Positions 23,613 to 31,738 of a stretch of DNA of 31,819 bases are shown here, one piece after another (positions within the stretch are counted from its first letter, which is position 1; each line of letters starts with the position of its first letter). The stretch lies in NCBI RefSeq assembly GCF_938028825.1, contig NZ_CALIZP010000054.1, positions 1-31,819 of the forward strand, written 5' to 3'. The notes below the pieces were generated by a model. It did not search any database. It was not told the DNA's origin and saw nothing but the letters and a program-made list of their open reading frames with translations. Made by a program: the position numbers and the translations under genes. The stretch comes from an uncultured Cardiobacterium sp. GTDB taxonomy: Bacteria > Pseudomonadota > Gammaproteobacteria > Cardiobacteriales > Cardiobacteriaceae.

Positions 23613-24293
23613 TCAGAAGTTGGTCAGCGGGTTGTAGGGCGGCAGGTAGGCGATGAGCAGGTAGAGGATGCCGAAGTTGGCGACGATGCTCGCCCAGAAG
23701 AAGCCGCGAAAGCGCTTCTGGTTGAGTTTGTGGCGCAGGAGCGGGCGGGCGATGAGCGCGCCCGGCCAGCCGCCGAGGAGGCTCGCCAGATGCAGGGTGG
23801 TGTTGGGGATGCGCTGTCCGCCCTGTTCGGCGGCACGCTTGTCGTAGCGGTAGAGAACGACGGTCAGCACGCTCATCACGGCGCTGGTGATGCCGAGCGG
23901 CAGCGAGATGAGGGTCAGGCCGAGGAAGTAGAGGACATCGAGCACGGCATAGACGTAGCCTTCGATGCGTTTGGGTTTGCTTTTGTCGGCGATGTCGTAG
24001 GCGTCGCTGTCCATGATGGCATGTTCGTGTTCGCGCAGGAGGACGCGGCTCGCCTGCCAGCCGCCTTTCGGCGCAGGGACGGCGAGGAAGGTGACGGCGG
24101 TATCCGCCGCCGGGCGGCGGTGGTGGTAGGCGAAGTTGCTGATGTGGAAGAAGAGGTTTTCGTGCCCGGGCTGGATCTGGATGAAGCCGTAGCCTTTTTC
24201 GTCGTTCCAGTTGATGATGCGGCCCTGGTAGGCGCGGCCTTCTTCGAGTTGCAGCGGGATGCGGCGGTTTCTGCGGGGCGGGGTGTAGGTCAT
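23613..24293 (-). CDS. Cold-shock domain plus DUF1294 membrane protein
   Basis: A 226-aa fusion. Seen: an N-terminal cold-shock domain (about 17-85) with nucleic-acid-binding motifs KGYGFIQI (RNP1) and NLFFHISNF (RNP2). A linker follows, then a C-terminal DUF1294 membrane domain (about 112-226) with three to four hydrophobic helices and the family's LASLLGGWPGALIARPLLRHK segment and FWASIVANFGILYLL end. Known: this fusion is widespread in proteobacteria but its role is not established; an RNA- or DNA-binding membrane-tethered protein is the obvious inference. Its start overlaps the holA stop (ATGA). It occupies the position normally held by nadD between holA and rsfS. Confidence 0.9.
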   Translation of the reverse strand: MTYTPPRRNRRIPLQLEEGRAYQGRIINWNDEKGYGFIQIQPGHENLFFHISNFAYHHRRPAADTAVTFLAVPAPKGGWQASRVLLREHEHAIMDSDAYDIADKSKPKRIEGYVYAVLDVLYFLGLTLISLPLGITSAVMSVLTVVLYRYDKRAAEQGGQRIPNTTLHLASLLGGWPGALIARPLLRHKLNQKRFRGFFWASIVANFGILYLLIAYLPPYNPLTNF

Positions 24294-25306
24294 GCGGCTT
24301 GTCGTTGTTGTTGGGCGCGGAGGAGCAGGTGCTGTTTGAGGGTGTGCCAGTAGTCGCCATGTTCCGCGCCTTTGGTGATGCGGTCGAGTCTGGCGGCAAG
24401 TTTGAGCAGGGTGCGCCGGGCGGCGCTGCCGTGTTTGCCGAGTGCCGCCTGGTAGCGGCGCTGCTGGCCGGCAAAGATGTTGTACTGCGTGTAGTGTTCG
24501 GGGTGTGCGTGTGGCGGCAGGTTGGCGAGGCCGATGAGAACGGTCATGTCGCGCTGGATGAGCCAGGTGATGAGGGTGGTGTCGCGCGGGTTTTCCGCTT
24601 CGAGGCGGGCGGCGATGCGCCAGGCGTTCAGCCAGTCGGCACCGAGGATGGCGTCGCTCAGGGCAAAGGTGTTGAATTGCGAGAAGTCGTCGAGCAGTTC
24701 GGTGAGCAGGGTGTCGTCGATGACGCTTTGCGCCTGCGGGTGGATGGCAAGGCGCTCAATCGCCTGTTTGGCAGCAAAGAGGTTGCCCCGGCAGTTGGCG
24801 AGCAGCAGTTCCTGCGCGGCTTCTGTCAGGCGCAGTTTGGCGGCATTCAGGCGGGTGCCGATTTGTTTCGCGAATTGTTCGGGGGAGAGCGCCTGGCTCA
24901 TGATGGCGAGGTTGCCTTTGCTGAACAGCGCCTTGTACCAGGCGGTGGTGTGCGGTTTGTCAAGGTTCGGCGCGTAGAGGATGAGGCGGGTGTTGTCGAG
25001 CGGCAAGGCGGCGAGACGGGTGAGGGTGTCGGCGGTCGCCTTGTCCGCTTTTTTCTGGTCGAGGTAGAGTTCGAGCAGGCGCCTGGGCGCGAAGAGCGAG
25101 GGGGTTTCGAGTTCGGCGATGAGGGTGTCGATGCGGGTGTCGCCGTAGAGGCGCTGCCGTTCGCCGAAGCCGTCGGCGGTGGCGCGCGCACGCAGGGCGT
25201 CCAGCGCTTCGGCGTTCAAGAGCGCTTCGCTGCCGTAGATGAGGCTGACGGCAGGCAGGGGATGGGTTTTCAGGTGGCGGGCGGTGTCTTGCGCGGCGAG
25301 GTTCAT
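24290..25306 (-). CDS. holA: DNA polymerase III subunit delta
   Basis: HolA (delta) is the clamp-loader subunit that opens the beta sliding clamp. Seen: 338 aa, as expected (~340). The N-terminal part VSLIYGSEALLNAEALDALR (about 20-39) resembles the family's LVYG.E.LL..EA..A.R block. Downstream blocks such as RRLLELYLDQKKADKATADT, LILYAPNLDK and GNLFAAKQAIERLAI follow in the right order, with FALSDAILGAD in the C-terminal collar domain. Start and stop overlap lptE and the cold-shock gene by four bases each, indicating translational coupling. The lptE-holA order is the conserved gammaproteobacterial one. Confidence 0.93.
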   Translation of the reverse strand: MNLAAQDTARHLKTHPLPAVSLIYGSEALLNAEALDALRARATADGFGERQRLYGDTRIDTLIAELETPSLFAPRRLLELYLDQKKADKATADTLTRLAALPLDNTRLILYAPNLDKPHTTAWYKALFSKGNLAIMSQALSPEQFAKQIGTRLNAAKLRLTEAAQELLLANCRGNLFAAKQAIERLAIHPQAQSVIDDTLLTELLDDFSQFNTFALSDAILGADWLNAWRIAARLEAENPRDTTLITWLIQRDMTVLIGLANLPPHAHPEHYTQYNIFAGQQRRYQAALGKHGSAARRTLLKLAARLDRITKGAEHGDYWHTLKQHLLLRAQQQRQAA

Positions 25307-25773
25307 CGGATAATGGCGTTGAGGTAGCGGATGAGCTTGTCGGCGTTGTCGCGCGCGATGTAGCGGTGCGCCTCGGCTTCTTCCTGGCGGCTGCCGAGGT
25401 AGGTGTTGCTGCGGTAGAGGATGTTGCTGCGCCCGGTGAAGGTCTGGCTGCCGCGCGTCTCACCATTTTCGCTGATGGTGGCGCGGAAGCTGTCGAAGAT
25501 TTCGATTTCCTGGGTGTCGCCCTTGCTGCCGGTCGAGGTGCGCACGCGCTGGTTGTCGATATCGCTGATGCTGACGCGCACGGCGGCATCCGCGCTTTCG
25601 CTGATGCCTTGCTGGCGTAGGGCGGCGCGGATGGCCTCGGCGAGTTCGCCGTTGCCGTCGGGCAGATCAAGATGGATGCTGTGCACATGGTTCGCCTGTT
25701 GCGCGCCTTTGAGGTGAAAACCGCAGGCGGCGAGAGCAAAAGGTACGGCAGCGAGGAGAAGGCGTCTTTTCAT
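25303..25773 (-). CDS. lptE: LPS-assembly lipoprotein LptE
   Basis: LptE is the outer-membrane lipoprotein that plugs the LptD barrel and helps deliver lipopolysaccharide to the cell surface. Seen: 156 aa. An N-terminal lipoprotein signal MKRRLLLAAVPFALAACGFH with lipobox L14-A15-A16-C17 is followed by GFHLKG, the family's usual start of the mature chain. The later VRVSISDIDNQRVRTSTGSK and RSNTYLGSRQEEAEAHRYIA segments fit the LptE fold. The stop overlaps holA (ATGA). leuS, the usual upstream neighbour in Enterobacteria, is absent; mutM lies upstream instead, after 130 bases. Confidence 0.9.
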   Translation of the reverse strand: MKRRLLLAAVPFALAACGFHLKGAQQANHVHSIHLDLPDGNGELAEAIRAALRQQGISESADAAVRVSISDIDNQRVRTSTGSKGDTQEIEIFDSFRATISENGETRGSQTFTGRSNILYRSNTYLGSRQEEAEAHRYIARDNADKLIRYLNAIIR

Positions 25774-25800
25774 GCGAGGGGATGAACGGTAGGTGCGCGG

Positions 25801-25806
25801 ATTGTA
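25801..25806 (-). promoter_or_regulatory. Candidate -10 box for lptE operon
   Basis: TACAAT followed by CCGCGC on the minus strand, 27 bases before the lptE ATG. The same 12-base string precedes ppiD. The -35 region is not convincing. Confidence 0.4.
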
Positions 25807-25903
25807 ACAGTTTTCCGGGGCAGTGGCGGGGCACAGGATGTATCCGCTGCCGTGCTTCTTCCTGCCCCGATATGCCCGGCGTCGTCCGGGCGCGGGCGGC
25901 GGG

Positions 25904-26743
25904 TCAGGCGGGTGTTTTTGTGTGCAAGGGCTGGCACTTGGGGCAATAGACGCTGCTACGCCCGCTGATGGTTTCCTGCGCCAGCGTCGTACCGCAACGC
26001 GGACAGGGTTCGCCGCTTTTGCCGTACACCGCGAGTTTGACGGCGAAATAGCCGCTGGTGCCATCGGGCTGGCTGAAATCGCGCAGGGTGGTACCGCCCT
26101 GGGCGATGGCTTCTTGCAGGACGTGCTTGATAGCCGCCGCCAGCGTCGTGCATTCGGCTGTGCTGAGGCTGCTTGCGCGGCGGGCGGGGTGGATGCCGCT
26201 TGCGTACAGCGCTTCGGTTGCGTAGATGTTGCCGACGCCAACAATATGCCGCTGATCCATGATGTGCGTTTTGATTGCCGCCGTTTTGCCGCGCGTTTGT
26301 GCGTAGAGACGGGTGCCGTTGAAGGCGTCATCCAGCGGTTCAACACCCAATGTGGCCAGTGCGGGCGGTGGTTGCAGCGGGTCAATGACGGCGACATGGC
26401 CGAAGCGGCGCGGGTCATGCAGGCGCAGTTCCTGCCCGTTTTCTAACGTTATCGTGACGTGGTCGTGCTTTTTGCGCGGGCTGTCTGCCGGAACGATGCG
26501 CAGGGCGCCGCTCATGCCGAGGTGGATATGCAGGGCGCGGTGCGGGTCGTCGCTGTGCAGAATCAGGTGTTTGCCGCGTCGGGCGACGTGGTTGATGACG
26601 CATCCGGCGAGGCGGTCAAGCGCGGCGTTATCCAGTGTTTGCCGCAGTTTGGCGACAAGGGCACGGACGGTGTGGATGCGTTGTCCTTCGATGTGCGGCG
26701 CGATGCCGCGTCGGGTGGTTTCGACTTCGGGTAATTCAGGCAT
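25904..26743 (-). CDS. mutM: Formamidopyrimidine-DNA glycosylase
   Basis: MutM (Fpg) excises 8-oxoguanine and formamidopyrimidines and nicks the strand by beta,delta-elimination. Seen: 279 aa (E. coli 269). The catalytic N-terminus MPELPEVETTRRG has P2 and E3, and K58 lies in RRGKHLIL. HIHLGMSGALRI and the HDPRRFG loop are present, as is GVGNIYATEALYASGIHP in the helix-two-turn-helix. The C-terminal zinc finger is CPRCGTTL and VYCPKC, with the Arg in SGRSSVYC. The start ATG 26743 gives the processed Pro2 nucleophile. The gene overlaps the upstream DUF4340-like gene by eight bases, so it lies at the end of a three-gene transcript with a GldG-like protein. Confidence 0.97.
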   Translation of the reverse strand: MPELPEVETTRRGIAPHIEGQRIHTVRALVAKLRQTLDNAALDRLAGCVINHVARRGKHLILHSDDPHRALHIHLGMSGALRIVPADSPRKKHDHVTITLENGQELRLHDPRRFGHVAVIDPLQPPPALATLGVEPLDDAFNGTRLYAQTRGKTAAIKTHIMDQRHIVGVGNIYATEALYASGIHPARRASSLSTAECTTLAAAIKHVLQEAIAQGGTTLRDFSQPDGTSGYFAVKLAVYGKSGEPCPRCGTTLAQETISGRSSVYCPKCQPLHTKTPA

Positions 26744-27209
26744 GATCAGGCGTGGGTTTGGGAAACCAGCTCGCGGGCGGCTGGGCGAGCATGGCTTTGA
26801 GGTTTTCGTTGCACAGCCACGCGGTCGTGCCGTCATCCAGATAGTGCGCGTGGTGGAAGCTGTTGTAGGCGCCGAGGGTGTAGGTTTTGCCGTCGATGCC
26901 GAGGGTGACGGGACGCGAGGGCGCGGCCTGGATAGCGGCAAGCGGCTGCGGGCTGTGGCAGGCGGCGAGGAGGTCGAGCATCTGCTCGGTGCGGCCGTGC
27001 CGCACCGGTGTGCCGCCGCTTTGCCAATCCGTGCCGTCACGGGTAAGTTCGATGGGTTCACCGCTGTAATCAATGCGGATATGCCGCACTTGCGCCGGGT
27101 CGAGGAAGGCTTTGCCGCCAGCCATGCGGGCGTTGAGCGCGAGAAAGAGCGCGAGCAGCGCCGCCCACAGCGCGAGTGCGCTTAACCGTAGCGCCGTTTG
27201 CGTTGCCAT
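26736..27209 (-). CDS. Hypothetical membrane-anchored protein, DUF4340-like
   Basis: A 157-aa protein with one N-terminal membrane helix (about 9-27, LSALALWAALLALFLALNA) and an extracytoplasmic part. Seen: RHIRIDYSGEPIELTRDGTD, then VTLGIDGKTYTLGAYNSFHH and AWLCNENLKAMLAQPPASWF. This is the strand-turn-strand pattern of DUF4340-type proteins, which in many proteobacteria follow a GldG-like ABC auxiliary gene. That arrangement is exactly what is present here (28-base overlap with the GldG-like gene). It is shorter than most DUF4340 proteins, so it may be a minimal version. The ATG at 27209 gives a sensible membrane anchor; an earlier start would prepend unrelated residues. Confidence 0.7.
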   Translation of the reverse strand: MATQTALRLSALALWAALLALFLALNARMAGGKAFLDPAQVRHIRIDYSGEPIELTRDGTDWQSGGTPVRHGRTEQMLDLLAACHSPQPLAAIQAAPSRPVTLGIDGKTYTLGAYNSFHHAHYLDDGTTAWLCNENLKAMLAQPPASWFPKPTPDHA

Positions 27210-28516
27210 GCGAGATACGGCCCGATAATCAGCGGTAACAGCGGCAGGATGACAATCAGCACGATGGCCAGCCACAGCATTTCCCCTTCGGTGAGCGTGA
27301 GGTACTGGTCTTTCAGTTCCGGCGGGGCGATGTTGGCGTGGGCGCGGGCAGGCATCAGGCTGGCAAAGAGATTTTGCACCAGGGTGCTGTTGCCGCCGAC
27401 GTTCAAATAATTGTCCTGAAACAAATCACTGTCGCCGAGAATGATGATGCGCTGCTTCCTGCCCTGAAAATCGCGTTCCAGCGCCCAGCCGAGCGGTAGC
27501 GGCCCTTTCGCCTCGCCCTCGTCCGGCATGATGACGCCCGCATCGGCATTCTTCTCTGCCCAGCTCTGCTTGCCTGACCACAGCAGCACATGGCGCGTCC
27601 AGTCGCTGGTCGGCGGGCTGTCCGGATTATCGGCGAGCGCGACCGCCGTCGGCAGCAGTGGCGCCTGCTTGATGCCATCGCTGACGACATCCTCGCCCAA
27701 CTCCTCCACCAGCAACAACTGCGGATCATCCAGTCCGTAGCCCTTCGCACCGGCATCGACCACACTGCCTTCAACCAGGCGCAACCCGCTCAACGTCGCC
27801 AGCCACGGCGGTAAATACGGGTGCCGCGTATCCGTCGTAAAAAGCAGGCTGCCGCCGCGCGCAAGATACGTCTGCAACGCGCTGCCATGCGCCTGCGGAA
27901 TCTCTTCCGGATCGGCGATGACCAGCACATTGACACTGCGCGGAATCTCCACCGTGCGCGTCTGATCCTGATCCGTGACCGTCGTTTTCGCATTGCGCAC
28001 CCGTTCATACGCCGCGCGCCAGTTACCGCTGCTGTCCTGCCGGTAAGCGCGTTCGCCGTGCCCCTGCAAATGCAAAATCTGCACATCACTCGTCTCGCCG
28101 AGATTCAGCAGCGCCTGGGCAATCCCCTGCGGACTGGCGACATCAATCCGCTCACCGTGTGTACCGTCGGACAAAAACAACTGCCCCTCACGCGTGACCT
28201 CGCGCGCCTGCACTCGCAGCGGATCCGTGTCGGGATTGACAAATTCCAGACGCAAATTCGGCTGCAACACCCGAAACGGCGCGACCAAATCACTGAACCC
28301 GCGCCGCATCTGCGGATTGTTGCGCACAAACGCTTCCAGCACGAGCTCGCCTTGCAGGGCGCGGATTGCCGCCTCCTGCTGCGCCGTGAGCTGCAACAGC
28401 GGCTGATCGCGCAGCACCAGCGCGCGAGAATCATGCAGCGACCACCAGGCACAAGCCAGCATCGCCGCTACCATCAGCGCCGCCAGCAACCATCCATAAA
28501 AAAACCGAAAACGCAT
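27182..28516 (-). CDS. GldG-like ABC-transporter auxiliary protein
   Basis: A 444-aa membrane protein of the ABC-type auxiliary family (PF09822, GldG-like). Seen: an N-terminal helix (about 7-25), a large extracytoplasmic domain and a C-terminal helix (about 413-436, LWLAIVLIVILPLLPLIIGP) before a basic end (WQRKRRYG). Inside are LTAQQEAAIRALQGELVLEA and LEFVNPDTDPLRVQAREVTR, then SVNVLVIADPEEIPQAHGSA and ARGGSLLFTTDTRHPYLPPW. These match the family order (thioredoxin-like strand region, then a glutamine-amidotransferase-like region with 'DPxxxLxxxG'). Known: partners are normally an ABC ATPase and a permease; neither is adjacent here. ATG 28516 is chosen because upstream residues derive from the antisense of xerD. 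Divergent from xerD. Confidence 0.85.
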   Translation of the reverse strand: MRFRFFYGWLLAALMVAAMLACAWWSLHDSRALVLRDQPLLQLTAQQEAAIRALQGELVLEAFVRNNPQMRRGFSDLVAPFRVLQPNLRLEFVNPDTDPLRVQAREVTREGQLFLSDGTHGERIDVASPQGIAQALLNLGETSDVQILHLQGHGERAYRQDSSGNWRAAYERVRNAKTTVTDQDQTRTVEIPRSVNVLVIADPEEIPQAHGSALQTYLARGGSLLFTTDTRHPYLPPWLATLSGLRLVEGSVVDAGAKGYGLDDPQLLLVEELGEDVVSDGIKQAPLLPTAVALADNPDSPPTSDWTRHVLLWSGKQSWAEKNADAGVIMPDEGEAKGPLPLGWALERDFQGRKQRIIILGDSDLFQDNYLNVGGNSTLVQNLFASLMPARAHANIAPPELKDQYLTLTEGEMLWLAIVLIVILPLLPLIIGPYLAWQRKRRYG

Positions 28517-28615
28517 TAACAAACCTATAATCCCAAAACCAAAACACGCGCCAAGCGAGACAACCATGCGTTTCGCGGCGCATCCGAGAAACCATTGTAA
28601 CGGACGGGAGAAGCC

Positions 28616-29482
28616 ATGATAGAAACCTTTTGCGACGCCCTGCTCTTCGAAGAAGGCCTGGCCGCTGCCAGCGTCGCCAGCTACCGCAACGACCTGCAAC
28701 TCGCCGCGCGCCTGCTCGACAAACCCGTGCACACCTTCACCGCCGCCGACGTGCAAAACGTCCTGGCGCGGATGATGGATCTGCAACGCAAACCCACCTC
28801 GCTTGCCCATATGCGCACCACCCTGCGTCGCTACTTCGCCTGGCTCGCCGAAAACGGCTACCGCCGCGACGACCCGACTGCCCGTCTCGAACCCGCGCGC
28901 CTGCAAAAACCGCTGCCGCGCAGCATCGGCGAAGCAGACGTCGAAAAACTGCTGGCGGCACCCGACCCCGCCACGCCAACCGGCAGCCGCGATGCTGCCA
29001 TGCTCGAACTGCTCTACGCCTGCGGCCTGCGCGTCAGCGAACTCGTCGGCCTGCGCCTCGGCAACCTCAATCTGCAAGACGGCATCCTGCGTGTACGCGG
29101 CAAAGGGCAAAAAGAACGCATCGTCCCCATCGGCGAAGACGCCGTGGCTGCCGTCGAGCGCTACATCCATAGCGCCCGCCCGCAACTGCTCAAAAAACCG
29201 CTGGACGACACCCTTTTCCTCAACGAACGCGGCAAAGCCATAACCCGTCAGGCCTTCTGGAAACTTATCCGCGACTATGCTGCCGTCTGCGGCATCACCG
29301 CGCCCGTCTCGCCGCACACCCTACGCCATGCGTTCGCCACCCACCTCGTCAACCACGGCGCCGACCTGCGCGTCGTGCAAATGCTGCTCGGCCACAGCAG
29401 CCTCAGCACCACACAAATCTACACCCACGTCGCCGAAGCCCGCCTTGCCGGCATCTTCGCCGCCCACCACCCGCGCGCCTGA
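28616..29482 (+). CDS. xerD: Site-specific tyrosine recombinase XerD
   Basis: XerD acts with XerC at the dif site to resolve chromosome dimers at the septum. Seen: 288 aa. The N-terminal SAM-like core-binding domain is at about 1-95 and the catalytic domain at about 105-288. Active-site residues are in place: R139 (CGLRVSEL), K163 (RGKGQKERIVP), H234 and R237 (SPHTLRHAFATH), H260 (LLGHSSLSTTQIY) and nucleophile Y269. The C-terminal end HHPRA and the NHGADLRVVQMLLGH block match E. coli XerD better than XerC, from recall. The ATG at 28616 has GGGAGAAG upstream. It is followed by dsbC, the conserved xerD-dsbC neighbourhood of E. coli and Haemophilus, which supports XerD. Confidence 0.95.
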   Translation: MIETFCDALLFEEGLAAASVASYRNDLQLAARLLDKPVHTFTAADVQNVLARMMDLQRKPTSLAHMRTTLRRYFAWLAENGYRRDDPTARLEPARLQKPLPRSIGEADVEKLLAAPDPATPTGSRDAAMLELLYACGLRVSELVGLRLGNLNLQDGILRVRGKGQKERIVPIGEDAVAAVERYIHSARPQLLKKPLDDTLFLNERGKAITRQAFWKLIRDYAAVCGITAPVSPHTLRHAFATHLVNHGADLRVVQMLLGHSSLSTTQIYTHVAEARLAGIFAAHHPRA

Positions 29483-29519
29483 ATCCGGCATAAACGAACC
29501 GTAACCTAAAAATAACATC

Positions 29520-29549
29520 ATGACAGCACACATTTGTTGTCGGTAAGAT
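29520..29549 (+). promoter_or_regulatory. Candidate sigma-70 promoter for dsbC
   Basis: ATGACA (29520-29525) and TAAGAT (29544-29549) are spaced by 18 bases, 33 bases before the dsbC ATG and inside the 100-bp xerD-dsbC gap. dsbC may also be read from the xerD transcript. Confidence 0.35.
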
Positions 29550-29582
29550 ACACGGCAAGAAAGCCCGGAAACCCACACAACA

Positions 29583-30371
29583 ATGCGCACACTCCTCTGT
29601 CTGCTGGCCGCCGTATGGATTACGGCGGCACACGCTGCCTCGCCCAACATGGAACTGGCCAAATCCGTCTTCGATCCGCGCGTCATGAGCAACGCCGTCG
29701 AATCCCCCATCCCCGGCCTCTACCAGTTCGCCCAGGGCAACGAAGTCTTCTACATCAGCGCTGATGGCCGCTACGTCATGCAGGGCGAAATGATCGACCT
29801 GCAAACCCAAATCAACGTTACCGAAACCTTCCGTGCCGGCGAGCGGGTCAAAACCCTCGCCGCACTTGATCCGCAAACCATGATCAGCGTCCTGCCGAAC
29901 GCACCCGCATACCACATCACCGTCTTCACCGATGTGGACTGTCCCTATTGCCGCGTCATGCAGCAAAACATCCTCGAATACACCCAGCGCGGCATCGCCA
30001 TCCATTACCTCGCCTACCCGCGCAGCGGGCCGAACGGCGTCGCCGCGCGGCGCATGGCACAAGTGTGGTGTTCGTCCGACCGCCTGAGCGCCCTGCTGCT
30101 GGCGCAGACCGACCAGCCCCTGCCCAACTCGCGCGGCGACTGCACCGGCCTCATCCGCGAACAATACGCCCTTGCGCAAAAACTCGGGGTCAGCAGCACC
30201 CCCTCCATCATCCTCGAAGACGGCACCCTCATCCCCGGCTTCGTCGCGCCCGCCAACCTCGAAACCATCCTGAACAAACATCCCGACCAAATCCTCATCG
30301 AAAAAAGCAGCGACGAGGAAGCCGTCCGCCTGGCGGCACCGCCACCGCCGCCACCGCCCGTCGCCCGCTGA
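29583..30371 (+). CDS. dsbC: Thiol:disulfide interchange protein DsbC
   Basis: DsbC is a dimeric periplasmic disulfide isomerase kept reduced by DsbD. Seen: 262 aa. A signal peptide (MRTLLCLLAAVWITAAHA) precedes an N-terminal dimerisation domain (about 20-85, with PIPGLYQFAQGNEVFYISAD and the GRYVMQGEMIDL strand). The thioredoxin-fold domain has the active site C120-P-Y-C123 after TVFTDVDC. A structural Cys pair (C163, C187) follows, and the cis-Pro loop STPSIIL (P207). The dipeptide between the active cysteines is Pro-Tyr, as in E. coli DsbG, not Gly-Tyr as in DsbC; the xerD neighbourhood and overall layout still favour DsbC. A C-terminal tail with seven consecutive Pro (residues 253-259) is unusual for the family. 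Start ATG 29583 has no strong ribosome-binding site. Confidence 0.9.
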   Translation: MRTLLCLLAAVWITAAHAASPNMELAKSVFDPRVMSNAVESPIPGLYQFAQGNEVFYISADGRYVMQGEMIDLQTQINVTETFRAGERVKTLAALDPQTMISVLPNAPAYHITVFTDVDCPYCRVMQQNILEYTQRGIAIHYLAYPRSGPNGVAARRMAQVWCSSDRLSALLLAQTDQPLPNSRGDCTGLIREQYALAQKLGVSSTPSIILEDGTLIPGFVAPANLETILNKHPDQILIEKSSDEEAVRLAAPPPPPPPVAR

Positions 30372-30448
30372 TTACCGCCTTCCCGTATGGATTTCACTCG
30401 TCCCCCGCTATACACTGCGCGCGCAATAATCCACAGGAAGTAACAATC

Positions 30449-31285
30449 ATGAACATCCACCTCTACGTCCTCATCCCGCGCCGCCTGACGAGCGCCCTCA
30501 TGTACCGCCTCGCCCGCATCGAAAAACCGCGCTGGCTGAAAAACCGCATCATCGCCGCATACTGCCGCCTCACCGGTGCAGATACCGACTTCGCTGCGGA
30601 GAAAAATCCCTACGCCTACCGCAGCCTGAACGATTTTTTCACCCGCAGCCTCGCCGACGGTGCCCGCCCCGTCGCCCCGGAAAACAGCGCCATCACCAGC
30701 CCGGTGGACGGTCGCTGCGCCATCTACGGCTCCGTGGATACCGACACCATCCTGCAAGCCAAAGGACTGCCGTACCACGTCACCACCCTGCTCGGCAGCG
30801 GCGAATGGGCGGCATACTTCGCGGGCGGCAGCAGCGCCACGCTCTACCTCGCCCCGGACGACTACCACCGCATCCACATGCCCTGCGACGGGCAACTGCT
30901 CGCCATGCGCTTCTGCCCCGGCGACAAACACAGCGTCGCCCTGCCGCTGCTCGACAAAATCCCCGGCCTCTTCGCCGGCAACGAACGCGCCGTCTGCCTC
31001 TTCGCGACCCCCTTCGGCAAAATGGCGCTTGTCATGGTCGGTGCACTGAACGTCAGCAGCATCGAAACCGTGTGGCACGGTGCCGTTCTTGATCGCGGCA
31101 GCAAAAACGACTACGACTACCGCAGCGCCGGGCTGCACTACAAAAAAGGAGCGGAAATCGGCCGCTTCAATCTTGGTTCGACCGTCATCCTCTTCTTCGA
31201 AAACAGCGTCATCGCCTGGAAACGCGCCGCGCTGGACGACGCCCGCAAAATCCGCATGGGCGAAACCATCGCCGAAACGCTCTGA
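30449..31285 (+). CDS. psd: Phosphatidylserine decarboxylase
   Basis: Psd converts phosphatidylserine to phosphatidylethanolamine at the inner membrane. Seen: 278 aa. The self-cleavage motif LGST (242-245) lies in FNLGSTVILFFE, so cleavage between G243 and S244 creates the pyruvoyl group. The catalytic Asp is D87 (SPVDGRC) and His is H143 (DYHRIHMPCDG). Early RSLNDFFTR (58-66) is the family FF.R segment. Later, NERAVCLFATPFGKMALVMV is also conserved. ATG 30449 has an AGGAAG ribosome-binding site eight bases upstream. It lies 77 bases after dsbC and could share its transcript. A TATACA-like box precedes it at about 30409, with no good -35. Confidence 0.95.
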   Translation: MNIHLYVLIPRRLTSALMYRLARIEKPRWLKNRIIAAYCRLTGADTDFAAEKNPYAYRSLNDFFTRSLADGARPVAPENSAITSPVDGRCAIYGSVDTDTILQAKGLPYHVTTLLGSGEWAAYFAGGSSATLYLAPDDYHRIHMPCDGQLLAMRFCPGDKHSVALPLLDKIPGLFAGNERAVCLFATPFGKMALVMVGALNVSSIETVWHGAVLDRGSKNDYDYRSAGLHYKKGAEIGRFNLGSTVILFFENSVIAWKRAALDDARKIRMGETIAETL

Positions 31286-31738
31286 CCCTGCCGGATGCAC
31301 ATGGCGGCAACGAGTGCGCCGGTTTGGGCGCGCGGACAATTAAAAGGAAAGATAACGGCGCGGCAAGCGCAGAAACAGCGTAACGAACGGCGCAACAGCG
31401 GCGACGGGGTTGCGCGCTGCGGGGTTCTTGTTGGGCGTACCGCTTCCGCATGACGACTGCCTGCGCAAGAAAAAATGCACAAAACATCATCATTGTTCAT
31501 AACAAAACCACAGAAAACCGGGCTTGCACGCGATATTTCCCATTTGGGCAGGATATAATTTCACGCATAACATCAAAACTGCGCAAAAATATTTATTGAA
31601 AATATAAATAAACTTCAAAAAAGCAGAAAGAAACACAAAATTACGCTGGTAAGATCACGAAAAAATCGCAAAAACTTTATAAAAAATGATGCAAAAACAA
31701 TAAATAGCAATAACAAAATAAAATAAACCTCCATCTGC
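31286..31738. other. Gene-free region becoming strongly AT-rich
   Basis: No credible gene is seen. Bases 31286-31500 are GC-rich; short open frames on the minus strand are Arg/Ala-rich shadows of no recognisable family. From about 31555 the sequence becomes extremely A/T-rich with many A-tracts (for example AAAATATTTATTG and AACAATAAATAGCAATAAC), and includes a TATAAT at 31554-31559. This contrasts with the rest of the window and sits directly upstream of a near-consensus promoter, so it may act as an UP element or a bent, activator-bound leader. Confidence 0.6.

Noticed and set aside
28526..28531. Plus-strand TATAAT between the GldG-like gene and xerD
   Set aside because: No -35 hexamer at a suitable distance, and it lies about 85 bases before the xerD start with no other support.
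28517..29317. N-terminal extension of the GldG-like frame across xerD
   Set aside because: The extra residues are antisense to the conserved xerD catalytic domain and the GldG-like membrane anchor begins at ATG 28516.
31138..31500. Minus-strand open frames overlapping the end of psd
   Set aside because: Arg- and Ala-rich composition, no ribosome-binding site and no family similarity; mostly antisense to psd.
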